A stretch of DNA of 19,388 nt, taken from contig CAYJME010000043.1 in the NCBI GenBank assembly GCA_964370795.1, positions 1 through 19,388 of the forward strand, written 5' to 3'. Source of the stretch: JAHFOW01 sp964370795. GTDB taxonomy: Bacteria > Planctomycetota > Brocadiia > Brocadiales > Brocadiaceae. Both the position numbers and the translations under genes were made by a program. The notes under the pieces were generated by a model. That model did not search any database. It was given only the letters and a program-made list of their open reading frames with translations, and was not told the DNA's origin. Numbering within the stretch: the first letter of the stretch is position 1; the number at the start of each line of letters is the position of its first letter. Positions 8,039 through 14,961 of the stretch are shown here, piece by piece.

Positions 8039-9367
8039 CTAATATTCCCTTGACCTGCCGCTTATACCACCTGATACAAATTCCGGATACGTCGGCGTCA
8101 TGTGTTCTGAGATGTCGAGGCCTATCGTCTCGTCTTCTTCCTTTACACGACACAGACCAACCGCCTTAAGCCCGCCAAAAATGATTATAGCGCATAGGCA
8201 GGCGTAGCCGATGCAAATGATAAAACCAATTGCCTGAATGCCAATATTACAACTTACGCCATGATATGCAGGACGAATAAGCCCCATTATTCCCGTTGAA
8301 ATACCACCGATAGCTCCGGCTGTACAATGTACACCACAGGTACCTACCGTATCATCAATACCAATCTTATCCAGACACCGGACGACAAGAGGAATAATGC
8401 CGCCACTAATAACGCCGATAACCAGGGCAAAACCTGGGTGGGTAAATCCTACGCCGGCGCAAATAGATACCATGCCTGCTATAGCGCCATTACCGGTGGT
8501 GAGCGGGTCGGGTTTTTTGTTTACCAGCCACCCCCCAAACATTGCTCCCAGGATACCGCCAGCCATGCTCATCGTGACGTTAATGGTCGTGGTGGGTAAG
8601 TCGTTTACCAGGACATTAATCATGCCGCGCGCCGTTGCATCAGTCGTAGGTTCACAGAGTGTCCCGAGCAGCACAGAACCGACATTAAAACCGTAAAAAC
8701 AAACACACAATATAAATACGCCGAGCATCATTTGTGAGACGTTGTGTCCCGGAATAGTATAACATTCGCCACGTCCAAACTCAAATAACCAGGTTTTCTT
8801 ATTAGTGCGGGCGTACTTTTCCAGACGGGGTCCTACAATCATTGCTGCAATGAGGGCCGTCAGGCCGCCCTGTAAATGCACCACCATAGAACCTGCATAA
8901 TCTACATAGCCCCATTTGGCTAATGGCCCGGCAGACCATGCTATCCATCCAAAGAACGGGTACATGAAACCGCAATAGAGGGCAACATAAATAAGGTATG
9001 CCTTAAAACTAAACCTCTCGGCAATGGAGCCGGATGCTATGGAGCTGGAAACCAGGCAAAATCCCCACATGGTAAACCAGTGTCCATATACATTCAGTGA
9101 GTCCACATTTCCCGGATCCGTTACTCCCAGCAAACAATAGTTCCAGTTACCCGAAAAGATAGCGTATCCAAAGAGCCACCACACCAGCGTACCGATGCCA
9201 ATATTGGCACAAACCTTCATATAGACATGGGCGGCGTTCTTAGAACGCACCTGCCCGCTTTCCAGAAAGGCGAAACCCGCCTGCATAAAGAAAACCAGTA
9301 TCCCTGTGATAATTAACCAGAATACATAGACAATAAGGACAATGTCTCTTGCCAATACATCAACCAC
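8039..9367 (-). CDS. amt: Ammonium channel/transporter Amt
   Basis: This is an Amt/Rh-family inner-membrane channel of 442 residues with about 11 membrane segments. Family blocks are FFMQAGFAFLESG near the N-terminus, SGSIAERFSF, WSAGPLAKWGYVDYAGSMVVH and DDTVGTCGVHCTAGAIGG. The two pore histidines are His164 (MVVH) and His347 (GVHC), corresponding to His168 and His318 of E. coli AmtB, so the conducting pore looks intact. The cytoplasmic tail has GLDISEH, the segment that PII proteins contact in AmtB, but continues MTPTYPEFV. The start is GTG: the codon at 9367-9365 follows AGGAGG by 7 bases, and no ATG in this frame is near. No glnK/PII gene flanks it. It is divergent from the Slp-type lipoprotein gene. 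Confidence 0.95.
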   Translation of the reverse strand: MVDVLARDIVLIVYVFWLIITGILVFFMQAGFAFLESGQVRSKNAAHVYMKVCANIGIGTLVWWLFGYAIFSGNWNYCLLGVTDPGNVDSLNVYGHWFTMWGFCLVSSSIASGSIAERFSFKAYLIYVALYCGFMYPFFGWIAWSAGPLAKWGYVDYAGSMVVHLQGGLTALIAAMIVGPRLEKYARTNKKTWLFEFGRGECYTIPGHNVSQMMLGVFILCVCFYGFNVGSVLLGTLCEPTTDATARGMINVLVNDLPTTTINVTMSMAGGILGAMFGGWLVNKKPDPLTTGNGAIAGMVSICAGVGFTHPGFALVIGVISGGIIPLVVRCLDKIGIDDTVGTCGVHCTAGAIGGISTGIMGLIRPAYHGVSCNIGIQAIGFIICIGYACLCAIIIFGGLKAVGLCRVKEEDETIGLDISEHMTPTYPEFVSGGISGRSREY

Positions 9368-9374
9368 CAGTCAT

Positions 9375-9380
9375 CCTCCT
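9375..9380 (-). promoter_or_regulatory. Ribosome binding site supporting the amt GTG start
   Basis: A perfect AGGAGG on the minus strand lies 7 bases before the GTG at 9367. The ATG seen at 9374-9372 is in another frame. Confidence 0.85.
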
Positions 9381-9406
9381 TTTACCTAAAATAGAACAGA
9401 GAGCGG

Positions 9407-9434
9407 AACATAAGTTCGTGTTAAGAAATTTCAA
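9407..9434 (-). promoter_or_regulatory. Candidate sigma-70-type promoter for amt
   Basis: On the minus strand TTGAAA (9434-9429) and TATGTT (9412-9407) are 16 bases apart, with 5 and 4 consensus matches. The leader would be about 30 bases. A nitrogen-regulated amt might be expected to have a sigma-54 promoter, but I found no GG-N10-GC match close by. Confidence 0.3.
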
Positions 9435-9475
9435 TTTTTTCTTTCCGACTAAGTATTTTTGTAGCAAATTATCCA

Positions 9476-9490
9476 TATACTACCAGTATA
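9476..9490. promoter_or_regulatory. Palindrome between the amt and Slp-type genes, possible operator
   Basis: TATACT and AGTATA flank ACC in a perfect 6+3+6 inverted repeat. It is placed between the two divergent promoter candidates, about 40 bases from each. That position suits a regulator site, but the element is short and AT-rich enough to arise by chance. Confidence 0.3.
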
Positions 9491-9529
9491 AAAAAAATAA
9501 TCAATACAATATTCGATACGTGTAATACG

Positions 9530-9559
9530 TTGGACTTAAGAACAATTTCCATTTATAAT
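9530..9559 (+). promoter_or_regulatory. Candidate sigma-70 promoter for the Slp-type lipoprotein gene
   Basis: TTGGAC (9530-9535) and a perfect TATAAT (9554-9559) are separated by 18 bases. Transcription would start near 9566, about 45 bases before the ATG. Confidence 0.45.
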
Positions 9560-9610
9560 AAATTACGATAAAGAGCTTTATTTTCTATAAATACGGAGGA
9601 TAAATAAATC

Positions 9611-10129
9611 ATGTTACGGAGCAGTGGATATCCCACATTTTTTAAACTCATGGCGATTATTCTATGGGTATCATTAATTGGCTGTGCACCGGTAATCTCA
9701 AAGCAACTCAGAGAACAGGTAAAACCCAATATTACCGCAGGTGACGTTCTGAAAAACCCGGAGAATTACAAAGGGGAGATGGTTATCTTGAGTGGGGTTA
9801 TTATCGAGTCTGAAAATACGAAAGAGGGAACGTTGTTAAAAGTGTTACAGCGCCCTTCGGGGTTCCGGGAAAAACCTAAGGACGTGGATACGTCCGAGGG
9901 AAGATTTTTAGCGCTCGTTGACCACTATCTTGATGTAAGTGTATACGCCAAAGATCGGGCAGTTACCATTGGCGGGACTATTCAAGGAATACGGACACTT
10001 CTTTTAGGAGAAATACAATACAATTATCCCCTGATTAATGTTAAAGAAATACATCTGTGGCCGGTTGAAAAAAGTACTGATTCTACCTATCCCCAGTTTC
10101 ACATTGGTGTCGGATATTTCCACTGGTAA
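9611..10129 (+). CDS. Slp-family outer-membrane lipoprotein
   Basis: This is a 172-residue lipoprotein. A positively charged start and hydrophobic core lead to a lipobox (LIGC) with Cys near residue 26. The mature part has PNITAGDVLKNPENYKGEMV, then ILSGVIIE, a charged loop, GRFLAL and AVTIGGTIQG, ending in YNYPLINVKEIHLWP. This order is typical of Slp, the starvation- or carbon-limitation-inducible outer-membrane lipoprotein of E. coli and its relatives. No +2 Asp follows the Cys, consistent with outer-membrane sorting where the Lol rule applies. GGAGG lies 11 bases before the ATG. It is divergent from amt and convergent with the SLAC1-type gene. The molecular function of the family is not well defined. 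Confidence 0.85.
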   Translation: MLRSSGYPTFFKLMAIILWVSLIGCAPVISKQLREQVKPNITAGDVLKNPENYKGEMVILSGVIIESENTKEGTLLKVLQRPSGFREKPKDVDTSEGRFLALVDHYLDVSVYAKDRAVTIGGTIQGIRTLLLGEIQYNYPLINVKEIHLWPVEKSTDSTYPQFHIGVGYFHW

Positions 10130-10230
10130 ACTTAAACAGTTAACTTTCAATCATAAATCTGACCTTGAACTACATTAAACGGCGGCAGAATTGTCACTGT
10201 CGAAAAATTATCATCAATTTACTATAAATA

Positions 10231-11487
10231 TTACGCATTTACTTGATCAAAATACCATTTCTTTGCCGGTATGTGGTAAGAAATCTGGCAGGTGAGATTG
10301 TCATTGGTAATCACACAAAATCGCTTTTTTGATATGCCTTCAACGGTTTGATCCAACCATTCATGTATCACTTCTTTCACACGAAAGAGCCTCCCGCGCA
10401 AGGTGAAGCTATAGGGAATTGCATAATTGATGGTCAGGTCATTGACGGGTATCCATATTGAAGACCTCACTAGGTGAAACACGGTGAATAGTGAAGTGAA
10501 GCACCAGAAGACGACGCATGCAATGGAAAAACATGCCGAAAAGGTAATGAGATACTGTCCTTTGAAAAGACTAAACAATGAAAATGTACTGACGGCGTAT
10601 AAACCCAGGGTAAAAACAATTTCCCAATAGCCAACAGTAAAGAGGATCCCTTCTTCGCTGTATGCCTGTTTTCTTATGGCCAGGATAACCAGGTATGGCA
10701 TCCACCATAAACCAAAAGACCAGAAAAAGAGGGAGAATCCTTTTAAAAAAGGGAGGAAATCCATAAACGGCCCGCCGGTGACACTTACATGCTGATACAG
10801 AGTAGAGCCAGTGAGCGCCGTTAGCGCAGCTGCCGCAACGTTCATCCAGTACGGTGATAATGCCACGTGTCTTTCAAACTTATAAAAAACCATTCTCAGG
10901 ATTGTGAATGCCATGAGGATGATATACAAACAGGCGCCTATCGACCACAGGGTGAACGAAAATAATTGGATAAATGTCACAGAGTGCACGGCATGTTCGG
11001 CGACCGTTATACCGAGGAGCGCCGTGGATTGAGTACCTATCGTAATAAAGAACCAGCCGCCGTGAAATATATTCTCTATGTTTCGATCCGTCGATTTCTT
11101 ATAGAGGAACAAAATACCAAGCGTGGACAGGGAAATTCCCAGCCAAAGACCAATAGCCACGTACCAAAATATGGATGCTGTTGTATATAAATGGAAGAAT
11201 TTGGATAAATACACACCCATGAGATTAACAGTCCCTACGACGGTAAAGTAATAGATGTTTTTTTCCGGGTCAAGCATATCGTTTAAGGTGTTATTGTAAA
11301 ATAATACAGAACGTATTGCCTTAAGGACGACCACGGCAAGGAATATTACCAGGCTCGCGATAAAAAAGTAAGGAACAACCGCTTCGAAGCCATAGATATG
11401 AGAAATGGATGCAACCATGGCAGTAGCCATAATAGCAGTAAACCATCGGGAATCCAGCGAATATGTTGCAATTTTTAAAATACTCAT
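10231..11487 (-). CDS. SLAC1/TehA-family (TDT) anion channel with an added soluble C-terminal domain
   Basis: This is a 418-residue membrane protein with about ten hydrophobic segments over the first 340 residues. WFTAIMATAMVAS near the N-terminus corresponds to the W-F-x-x-V-M-G-T-G start of TehA/SLAC1 proteins. HGGWFFITIGTQSTALLG, SPYWMNVAAAALTALTG and the GLWWMPYLVI and GYWEIVFTLGLY segments fit the later paired helices. The family carries anions such as chloride, nitrate, malate or sulfite. Residues about 345-418 are soluble and contain PYSFTLRGRLFRVKEVIHEWL and a final AKKWYFDQV, resembling the small DUF6504-type domain (recognition from memory, not aligned). It follows narK by 142 bases on the same strand with a strong hairpin between. 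No convincing ribosome binding site precedes the ATG. Confidence 0.72.
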   Translation of the reverse strand: MSILKIATYSLDSRWFTAIMATAMVASISHIYGFEAVVPYFFIASLVIFLAVVVLKAIRSVLFYNNTLNDMLDPEKNIYYFTVVGTVNLMGVYLSKFFHLYTTASIFWYVAIGLWLGISLSTLGILFLYKKSTDRNIENIFHGGWFFITIGTQSTALLGITVAEHAVHSVTFIQLFSFTLWSIGACLYIILMAFTILRMVFYKFERHVALSPYWMNVAAAALTALTGSTLYQHVSVTGGPFMDFLPFLKGFSLFFWSFGLWWMPYLVILAIRKQAYSEEGILFTVGYWEIVFTLGLYAVSTFSLFSLFKGQYLITFSACFSIACVVFWCFTSLFTVFHLVRSSIWIPVNDLTINYAIPYSFTLRGRLFRVKEVIHEWLDQTVEGISKKRFCVITNDNLTCQISYHIPAKKWYFDQVNA

Positions 11488-11560
11488 GAGGATATTTTCT
11501 GATGAATTAAATCATGCCTTTCAGCGACTTTTTATATAACAAGACTAATACCCACCCCTG

Positions 11561-11582
11561 AATCCCCTCCTGGGAGGGGATT
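11561..11582. repeat. Strong C/G-rich hairpin between narK and the SLAC1-type gene
   Basis: AATCCCCTCC (11561-11570) and GGAGGGGATT (11573-11582) are perfect 10-bp complements with a 2-base gap, and flanking CCCC/GGGG (11555-11558, 11583-11586) extends the pairing with a bulge. No T-run follows on the minus strand. It resembles a common interspersed palindrome more than an intrinsic terminator, but it could stabilise or attenuate the narK transcript. Confidence 0.65.
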
Positions 11583-11610
11583 GGGGAGTAAGATAATAAC
11601 AGAAAGTTTG

Positions 11611-11629
11611 AAATTCCTTAACGTTAAAA
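11611..11629 (-). repeat. 3' motif directly after the narK stop (copy 1)
   Basis: On the plus strand this reads AAATTCCTTAACGTTAAAA. It includes the perfect palindrome TTAACGTTAA and abuts the narK TGA (11632-11630). A near-identical copy, with a single changed base over 18, adjoins the PAS gene stop at 12998-13015. Confidence 0.5.
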
Positions 11630-12829
11630 TCAGGATTTAACATCTACTACTTTGTGCATCTTCGTTATGGTCTTTTCCTCCATAAATGAGAGGCATACGA
11701 GACAGACGAGGGATACGAAGATGAATCCCAGTGAATAGTTGTTCGTATAATCCCTGATCGTACCCAGAATAATGGGGAGGAAGAAACCGCCTAGACCGCC
11801 GGCAGCGCCCACCATTCCACCAACCGTACCGGTATCCTTTGGAAAATACTCGGCAACAAGTTTAAAGATAACGCCGTTCCCAATGCCCAGACAAATCCCC
11901 ATCATATAGAAAACGGTTAGTGACGTCAAGAGGGAAACGTTCAGGTTCAGGAATATCAGGATACCCAGTATTGCCAGGGATAGGATGACTAATACACGCC
12001 TTCCCGGTATACGGTCTGCGAGGTATCCTCCCAAGATACGTGCAAACGTGGTAGCAAATACGAATATCGACGTAAAACTGCCTGCCTTCACCGGCGTTAA
12101 TTTATAAAAGTCCTTAAAGTAAGAAGGCAACCACAATGAGAAGGTGACAAAAAATCCAAACGTCATGAAGTAGAAGAGACAGAATACCCAGATCAAATTC
12201 GATGACCTGTATACCTTTAATTTATCGGCAAAGGTCGTCGGCTTTGCGTTTGCCGGTTTTGGAACGTCAGCGGAGAAAAACCAGTAAACAACTGCCATAA
12301 TGAGCAAAGGAAACGAATAAATTATAAATACCTTATGCCATCCAAGAGATTGCGCCAGGAATGGAGCTCCAAACGCGGCAACCGCCGAACCTATATTTCC
12401 TACGCCGTAAATACCCAATGCCAATCCCTGTTTCTCTTTTGGATACCACGAAGAAACCTGAGGGATTCCTATGGCGAATGATGTCCCTATCAACCCGAAA
12501 AAGAATCCACAGACAAGAAGAAATCCGTAGCTTTGTGCAAATCCAGCTATAAACACAGGGAAAAAACCGAATAACAGCAGGAGACTAAAAACCCGCCTGC
12601 CGCCGAACTTATCGGTGAGAACGCCGATAGGTACCCGTATAATAGAACCGAGAAGCACCGGGGTTGCAAGGAGTAATCCAACTGATGTGGATGACAAATT
12701 AAAATCGGCCCTGAAAAATACCGCCAGAGGGGAAAACAGCGCCCAGGCTGCAAAGCATATGGCAAACGCCACCGTTGCAAGGATGAGCACCTTTGTGTTC
12801 CCTTGTGGTGTTTGTACTGATGAATTCAT
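11630..12829 (-). CDS. narK: Nitrate/nitrite transporter, NarK-type MFS porter
   Basis: This is a 399-residue major facilitator protein of the nitrate/nitrite porter family, with 12 predicted membrane helices. The start of helix 1 (FAAWALFSPL) is family-typical. Arg65 in SIIRVPIGVLTDKFGGRR and Arg264 in TTFARILGGYLADR match the two substrate-binding arginines of NarK. The nitrate-signature glycine motifs are present: GIYGVGNIGSAVAAFGAP in helix 5 and GMVGAAGGLGGFFLP in helix 11. The ATG at 12829 is preferred over that at 12844 because GGAG lies 9 bases before it. It may import nitrate, export nitrite or exchange them; sequence alone does not tell. It follows the stand-alone PAS gene after 181 bases and precedes the SLAC1-type channel gene. 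This context suggests a nitrate-related membrane module. Confidence 0.93.
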   Translation of the reverse strand: MNSSVQTPQGNTKVLILATVAFAICFAAWALFSPLAVFFRADFNLSSTSVGLLLATPVLLGSIIRVPIGVLTDKFGGRRVFSLLLLFGFFPVFIAGFAQSYGFLLVCGFFFGLIGTSFAIGIPQVSSWYPKEKQGLALGIYGVGNIGSAVAAFGAPFLAQSLGWHKVFIIYSFPLLIMAVVYWFFSADVPKPANAKPTTFADKLKVYRSSNLIWVFCLFYFMTFGFFVTFSLWLPSYFKDFYKLTPVKAGSFTSIFVFATTFARILGGYLADRIPGRRVLVILSLAILGILIFLNLNVSLLTSLTVFYMMGICLGIGNGVIFKLVAEYFPKDTGTVGGMVGAAGGLGGFFLPIILGTIRDYTNNYSLGFIFVSLVCLVCLSFMEEKTITKMHKVVDVKS

Positions 12830-12838
12830 AAAACAGAT

Positions 12839-12842
12839 CTCC
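12839..12842 (-). promoter_or_regulatory. Ribosome binding site choosing the narK start
   Basis: GGAG on the minus strand lies 9 bases before the ATG at 12829. It overlaps the upstream in-frame ATG at 12844, which lacks a site of its own. Confidence 0.55.
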
Positions 12843-12898
12843 ATAATTCTTTTAAGAAGTTAACAATTTTGTGGCTGGTTTCAAACTCTTTAAGTAAC

Positions 12899-12916
12899 CA
12901 TCGCTAGCAAGCGATG
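12899..12916. repeat. Intergenic palindrome before narK (CATCGCT/AGCGATG)
   Basis: CATCGCT (12899-12905) and AGCGATG (12910-12916) form a perfect 7-bp stem with loop AGCA, about 70 bases upstream of narK. No T-run follows. It is REP-like; a regulatory role in the narK leader is possible. Confidence 0.5.
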
Positions 12917-12966
12917 CAATTTCTTATACTATAAAGTTCAAACCGTTAAGTCGCTTTGAAGTAAAT

Positions 12967-12982
12967 ACGCAAGATTTTGCGT
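12967..12982. repeat. Intergenic palindrome before narK (ACGCAA/TTGCGT)
   Basis: ACGCAA and TTGCGT pair around GATT and are followed by CTCTACG. The block TTTTGCGTCTCTACG resembles one arm of a widespread bacterial intergenic palindrome whose other arm is degenerate here. It lies between the PAS gene stop and narK. Confidence 0.5.
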
Positions 12983-12997
12983 CTCTACGCCAACATT

Positions 12998-13015
12998 AAA
13001 TTCCTTAACATTAAA
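12998..13015 (-). repeat. 3' motif at the PAS gene stop (copy 2)
   Basis: The plus-strand sequence AAATTCCTTAACATTAAA overlaps the PAS gene TAA (13013-13011). It differs from the copy after narK at one base, an A in place of G within the TTAACGTTAA palindrome. Confidence 0.5.
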
Positions 13016-13400
13016 GTACCGATGACTGTATCGGTTCAAATTCGTTCTTTACCTTGAGAGGACATTTGTAGAGTCCCTCAGTAATAAGAGAACTCGATTG
13101 TCTTATGAAGAACAAATTACCATTTCGTGATTTCATCAGGGTATAAAAGCCATTTACCTGTCCATCCCTGAAAAGCATGGATAATGTCTTTTCGTGATCA
13201 AAGGGATGTGCGTAGAGTTCATTTACCTTCTTTCCGATAACGTCATCAGGAGAGGTAAATCCAAAAAGCCGCGCACCCATGGTATTGATATGAATAACAA
13301 CACCGTCGTAAGAAGGTTCATATTCGAACCAGCCCTTTGCATCCTGTACATCAATCGTTGGTTTAAATTCATTCTTTGTTGAATAAAACGTGGTATTCAT
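13011..13400 (-). CDS. Stand-alone PAS domain protein
   Basis: This is a small cytoplasmic protein of 129 residues, nearly all of it one PAS fold. GWFEYEPSYDGVVIHINTMG is followed by the typical ARLFGFTSPDDVIGKKVNEL and, later, by the sheet segment GFYTLMKSRNGNLFFIRQSS. There is no signal peptide, transmembrane helix, kinase or DNA-binding domain. PAS domains bind small ligands or cofactors or mediate dimers; no haem- or flavin-binding signature can be asserted here. The start at 13400 is chosen because GGAGGA lies 7 bases before it; an in-frame ATG at 13415 overlaps that site. It lies between the dCache gene and narK on the same strand, so it could be a soluble partner in the same sensory pathway (inference). 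Confidence 0.8.
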   Translation of the reverse strand: MNTTFYSTKNEFKPTIDVQDAKGWFEYEPSYDGVVIHINTMGARLFGFTSPDDVIGKKVNELYAHPFDHEKTLSMLFRDGQVNGFYTLMKSRNGNLFFIRQSSSLITEGLYKCPLKVKNEFEPIQSSVL

Positions 13401-13407
13401 GCTATTA

Positions 13408-13413
13408 TCCTCC
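13408..13413 (-). promoter_or_regulatory. Ribosome binding site choosing the PAS gene start
   Basis: GGAGGA on the minus strand lies 7 bases before the ATG at 13400. This is the best match in this group of genes and makes the ATG at 13415 unlikely. Confidence 0.75.
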
Positions 13414-13473
13414 ATTCATAAATCCATACTATTAAATTTTTCCGTTTGTATTTCAAATTTACATTTTGCATTT

Positions 13474-14859
13474 TTATGGTTTTAATTCCCATGTCGCTAC
13501 CGTTTTTTCCAGTGATGGCTGTATGTCGCTTTTTACAAGCCCTATCTCATCTTTTTCCTCGGACGTATTTTCAGATTTGAAAACAGGAAGCGTTTGTTTA
13601 AATTTAGAAATATTACTCTTGATGAAATCATCGTCCCTCTGAGTTATTATTGAACCAAATACATTGAAAGGATTGTGTACCGTGTATTTTTGTTCACGGA
13701 GATACCCCCGCTCTTTTCTTAATTCATAGCCATCCAGGATTGCCATTACAAATCCGACCACAAGAATGCCGGTAACACCTAACAATGCCTTCCTGGGCAG
13801 GGTGAGGTTCCCGAACATAGAGCCCGAATTAAATTTTCTATACAGCAACACGGCAATAACGAATGCGGGAATTACGATCACAAACATGAGAGACTTAACC
13901 ATGGAGTTAATATTGTCTACCGCTCCTAATGCCTCATCTGCGTCGATCTCAACGATCAAACCCATATTTAAGTCTTTTACCCAGCTCCATGCCCCCACGA
14001 CTTTCAAACCGTCATAATCTTTGTATCCGTCCAGGTCGTACCCATTTGTCCTTGCGGTAACACATTGTTCCACGCTTTTTGTGAGCGCCTGGGTGTCCGG
14101 GTTTATTACCTTCGGATTTCTCATACGGTCGGAAAATCTTGATTGTGTAATCATGACGCCGTCTCTATTTACCAGATATGCCTCGCCTGTTTTTCCCAGG
14201 ATAACACTCTTCATGGCCTTGTTAAGGATCGAAGTATCCATCCATAACACAATGGCGCCGACAACATCGTGACTTTCGTTCTTGATGGGATATGACATAA
14301 ACATAGAACCGGCGCCTGCCTCATTTCCGTTCACGAAATCGCTTTCGAGAGAAAAATGGGTTACGTCTGAAATGTATGTCTCGCCGTCATAGAGGGTCTT
14401 CTGGATATTGCGGAAGGACTTTTCTTTCATAATATTCATACCAACCAGGGGTTTTTCATTTTCCGTTGCCGTTTGAATTATCCCTGCGCCATCACACACA
14501 AAAATACCCTTATACCCATAGTCTGCCTTGGTACATTCTAGTTGTGTCTTCAGTCTGAGATACTCATGTTTATCTTTTCCGTTGAAGAGACTTACAAAAT
14601 CTTCTTTACCGTGAATCAGTAACGCGCTTTGAATCGTATCAGAAACGGACCGGGCATGAGATTTCTTTTCGTCACATAATAAGGAAATCATATCTTTTTG
14701 TTTATTTAGAATCCCTTCGAGGTTTCTCTGTACGCCCTGTTTCAATTCGGAACTTGCCCTGGGGAACGCAAGCATCCTGAACAAAACAAGGGGGAACAAC
14801 CCAAAAACTATAAAAGTAATTACAACCGTAACCATACGTTCTTTAAATATTCGCATCAT
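13474..14859 (-). CDS. Membrane dCache-domain sensor protein without output domain
   Basis: This is a 461-residue membrane protein. TM1 lies at about residues 9-29 after a basic N-terminus, so the N-terminus is inside. A periplasmic double Cache domain covers about 40-310, with YKGIFVCDGAGIIQTAT, YISDVTHFS, VVGAIVLWMDTSILN and GKTGEAYLVNRDGVMITQSRF. TM2 lies at about 324-340, followed by a short basic loop, and a third hydrophobic helix at about 358-375 (ALLGVTGILVVGFVMAIL). The last 86 residues are polar, with no HAMP, kinase, methyl-accepting or GGDEF domain. By helix count this tail would lie outside. The R.WY amino-acid-binding motif of dCache_1AA domains is not seen. The response-regulator gene is 102 bases upstream and the PAS gene is downstream, all codirectional. 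The frame is intact, so it is not an obviously truncated kinase. Confidence 0.85.
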   Translation of the reverse strand: MMRIFKERMVTVVITFIVFGLFPLVLFRMLAFPRASSELKQGVQRNLEGILNKQKDMISLLCDEKKSHARSVSDTIQSALLIHGKEDFVSLFNGKDKHEYLRLKTQLECTKADYGYKGIFVCDGAGIIQTATENEKPLVGMNIMKEKSFRNIQKTLYDGETYISDVTHFSLESDFVNGNEAGAGSMFMSYPIKNESHDVVGAIVLWMDTSILNKAMKSVILGKTGEAYLVNRDGVMITQSRFSDRMRNPKVINPDTQALTKSVEQCVTARTNGYDLDGYKDYDGLKVVGAWSWVKDLNMGLIVEIDADEALGAVDNINSMVKSLMFVIVIPAFVIAVLLYRKFNSGSMFGNLTLPRKALLGVTGILVVGFVMAILDGYELRKERGYLREQKYTVHNPFNVFGSIITQRDDDFIKSNISKFKQTLPVFKSENTSEEKDEIGLVKSDIQPSLEKTVATWELKP

Positions 14860-14961
14860 ACTTACCCTTTCTTTGTTAAATTTTTATCAGCATTCAATTT
14901 TAGTATTCATCCAAAAGGATGGTGGGTTAAGCGGAATGAAGTCACCAACAACCTTTGGCCT

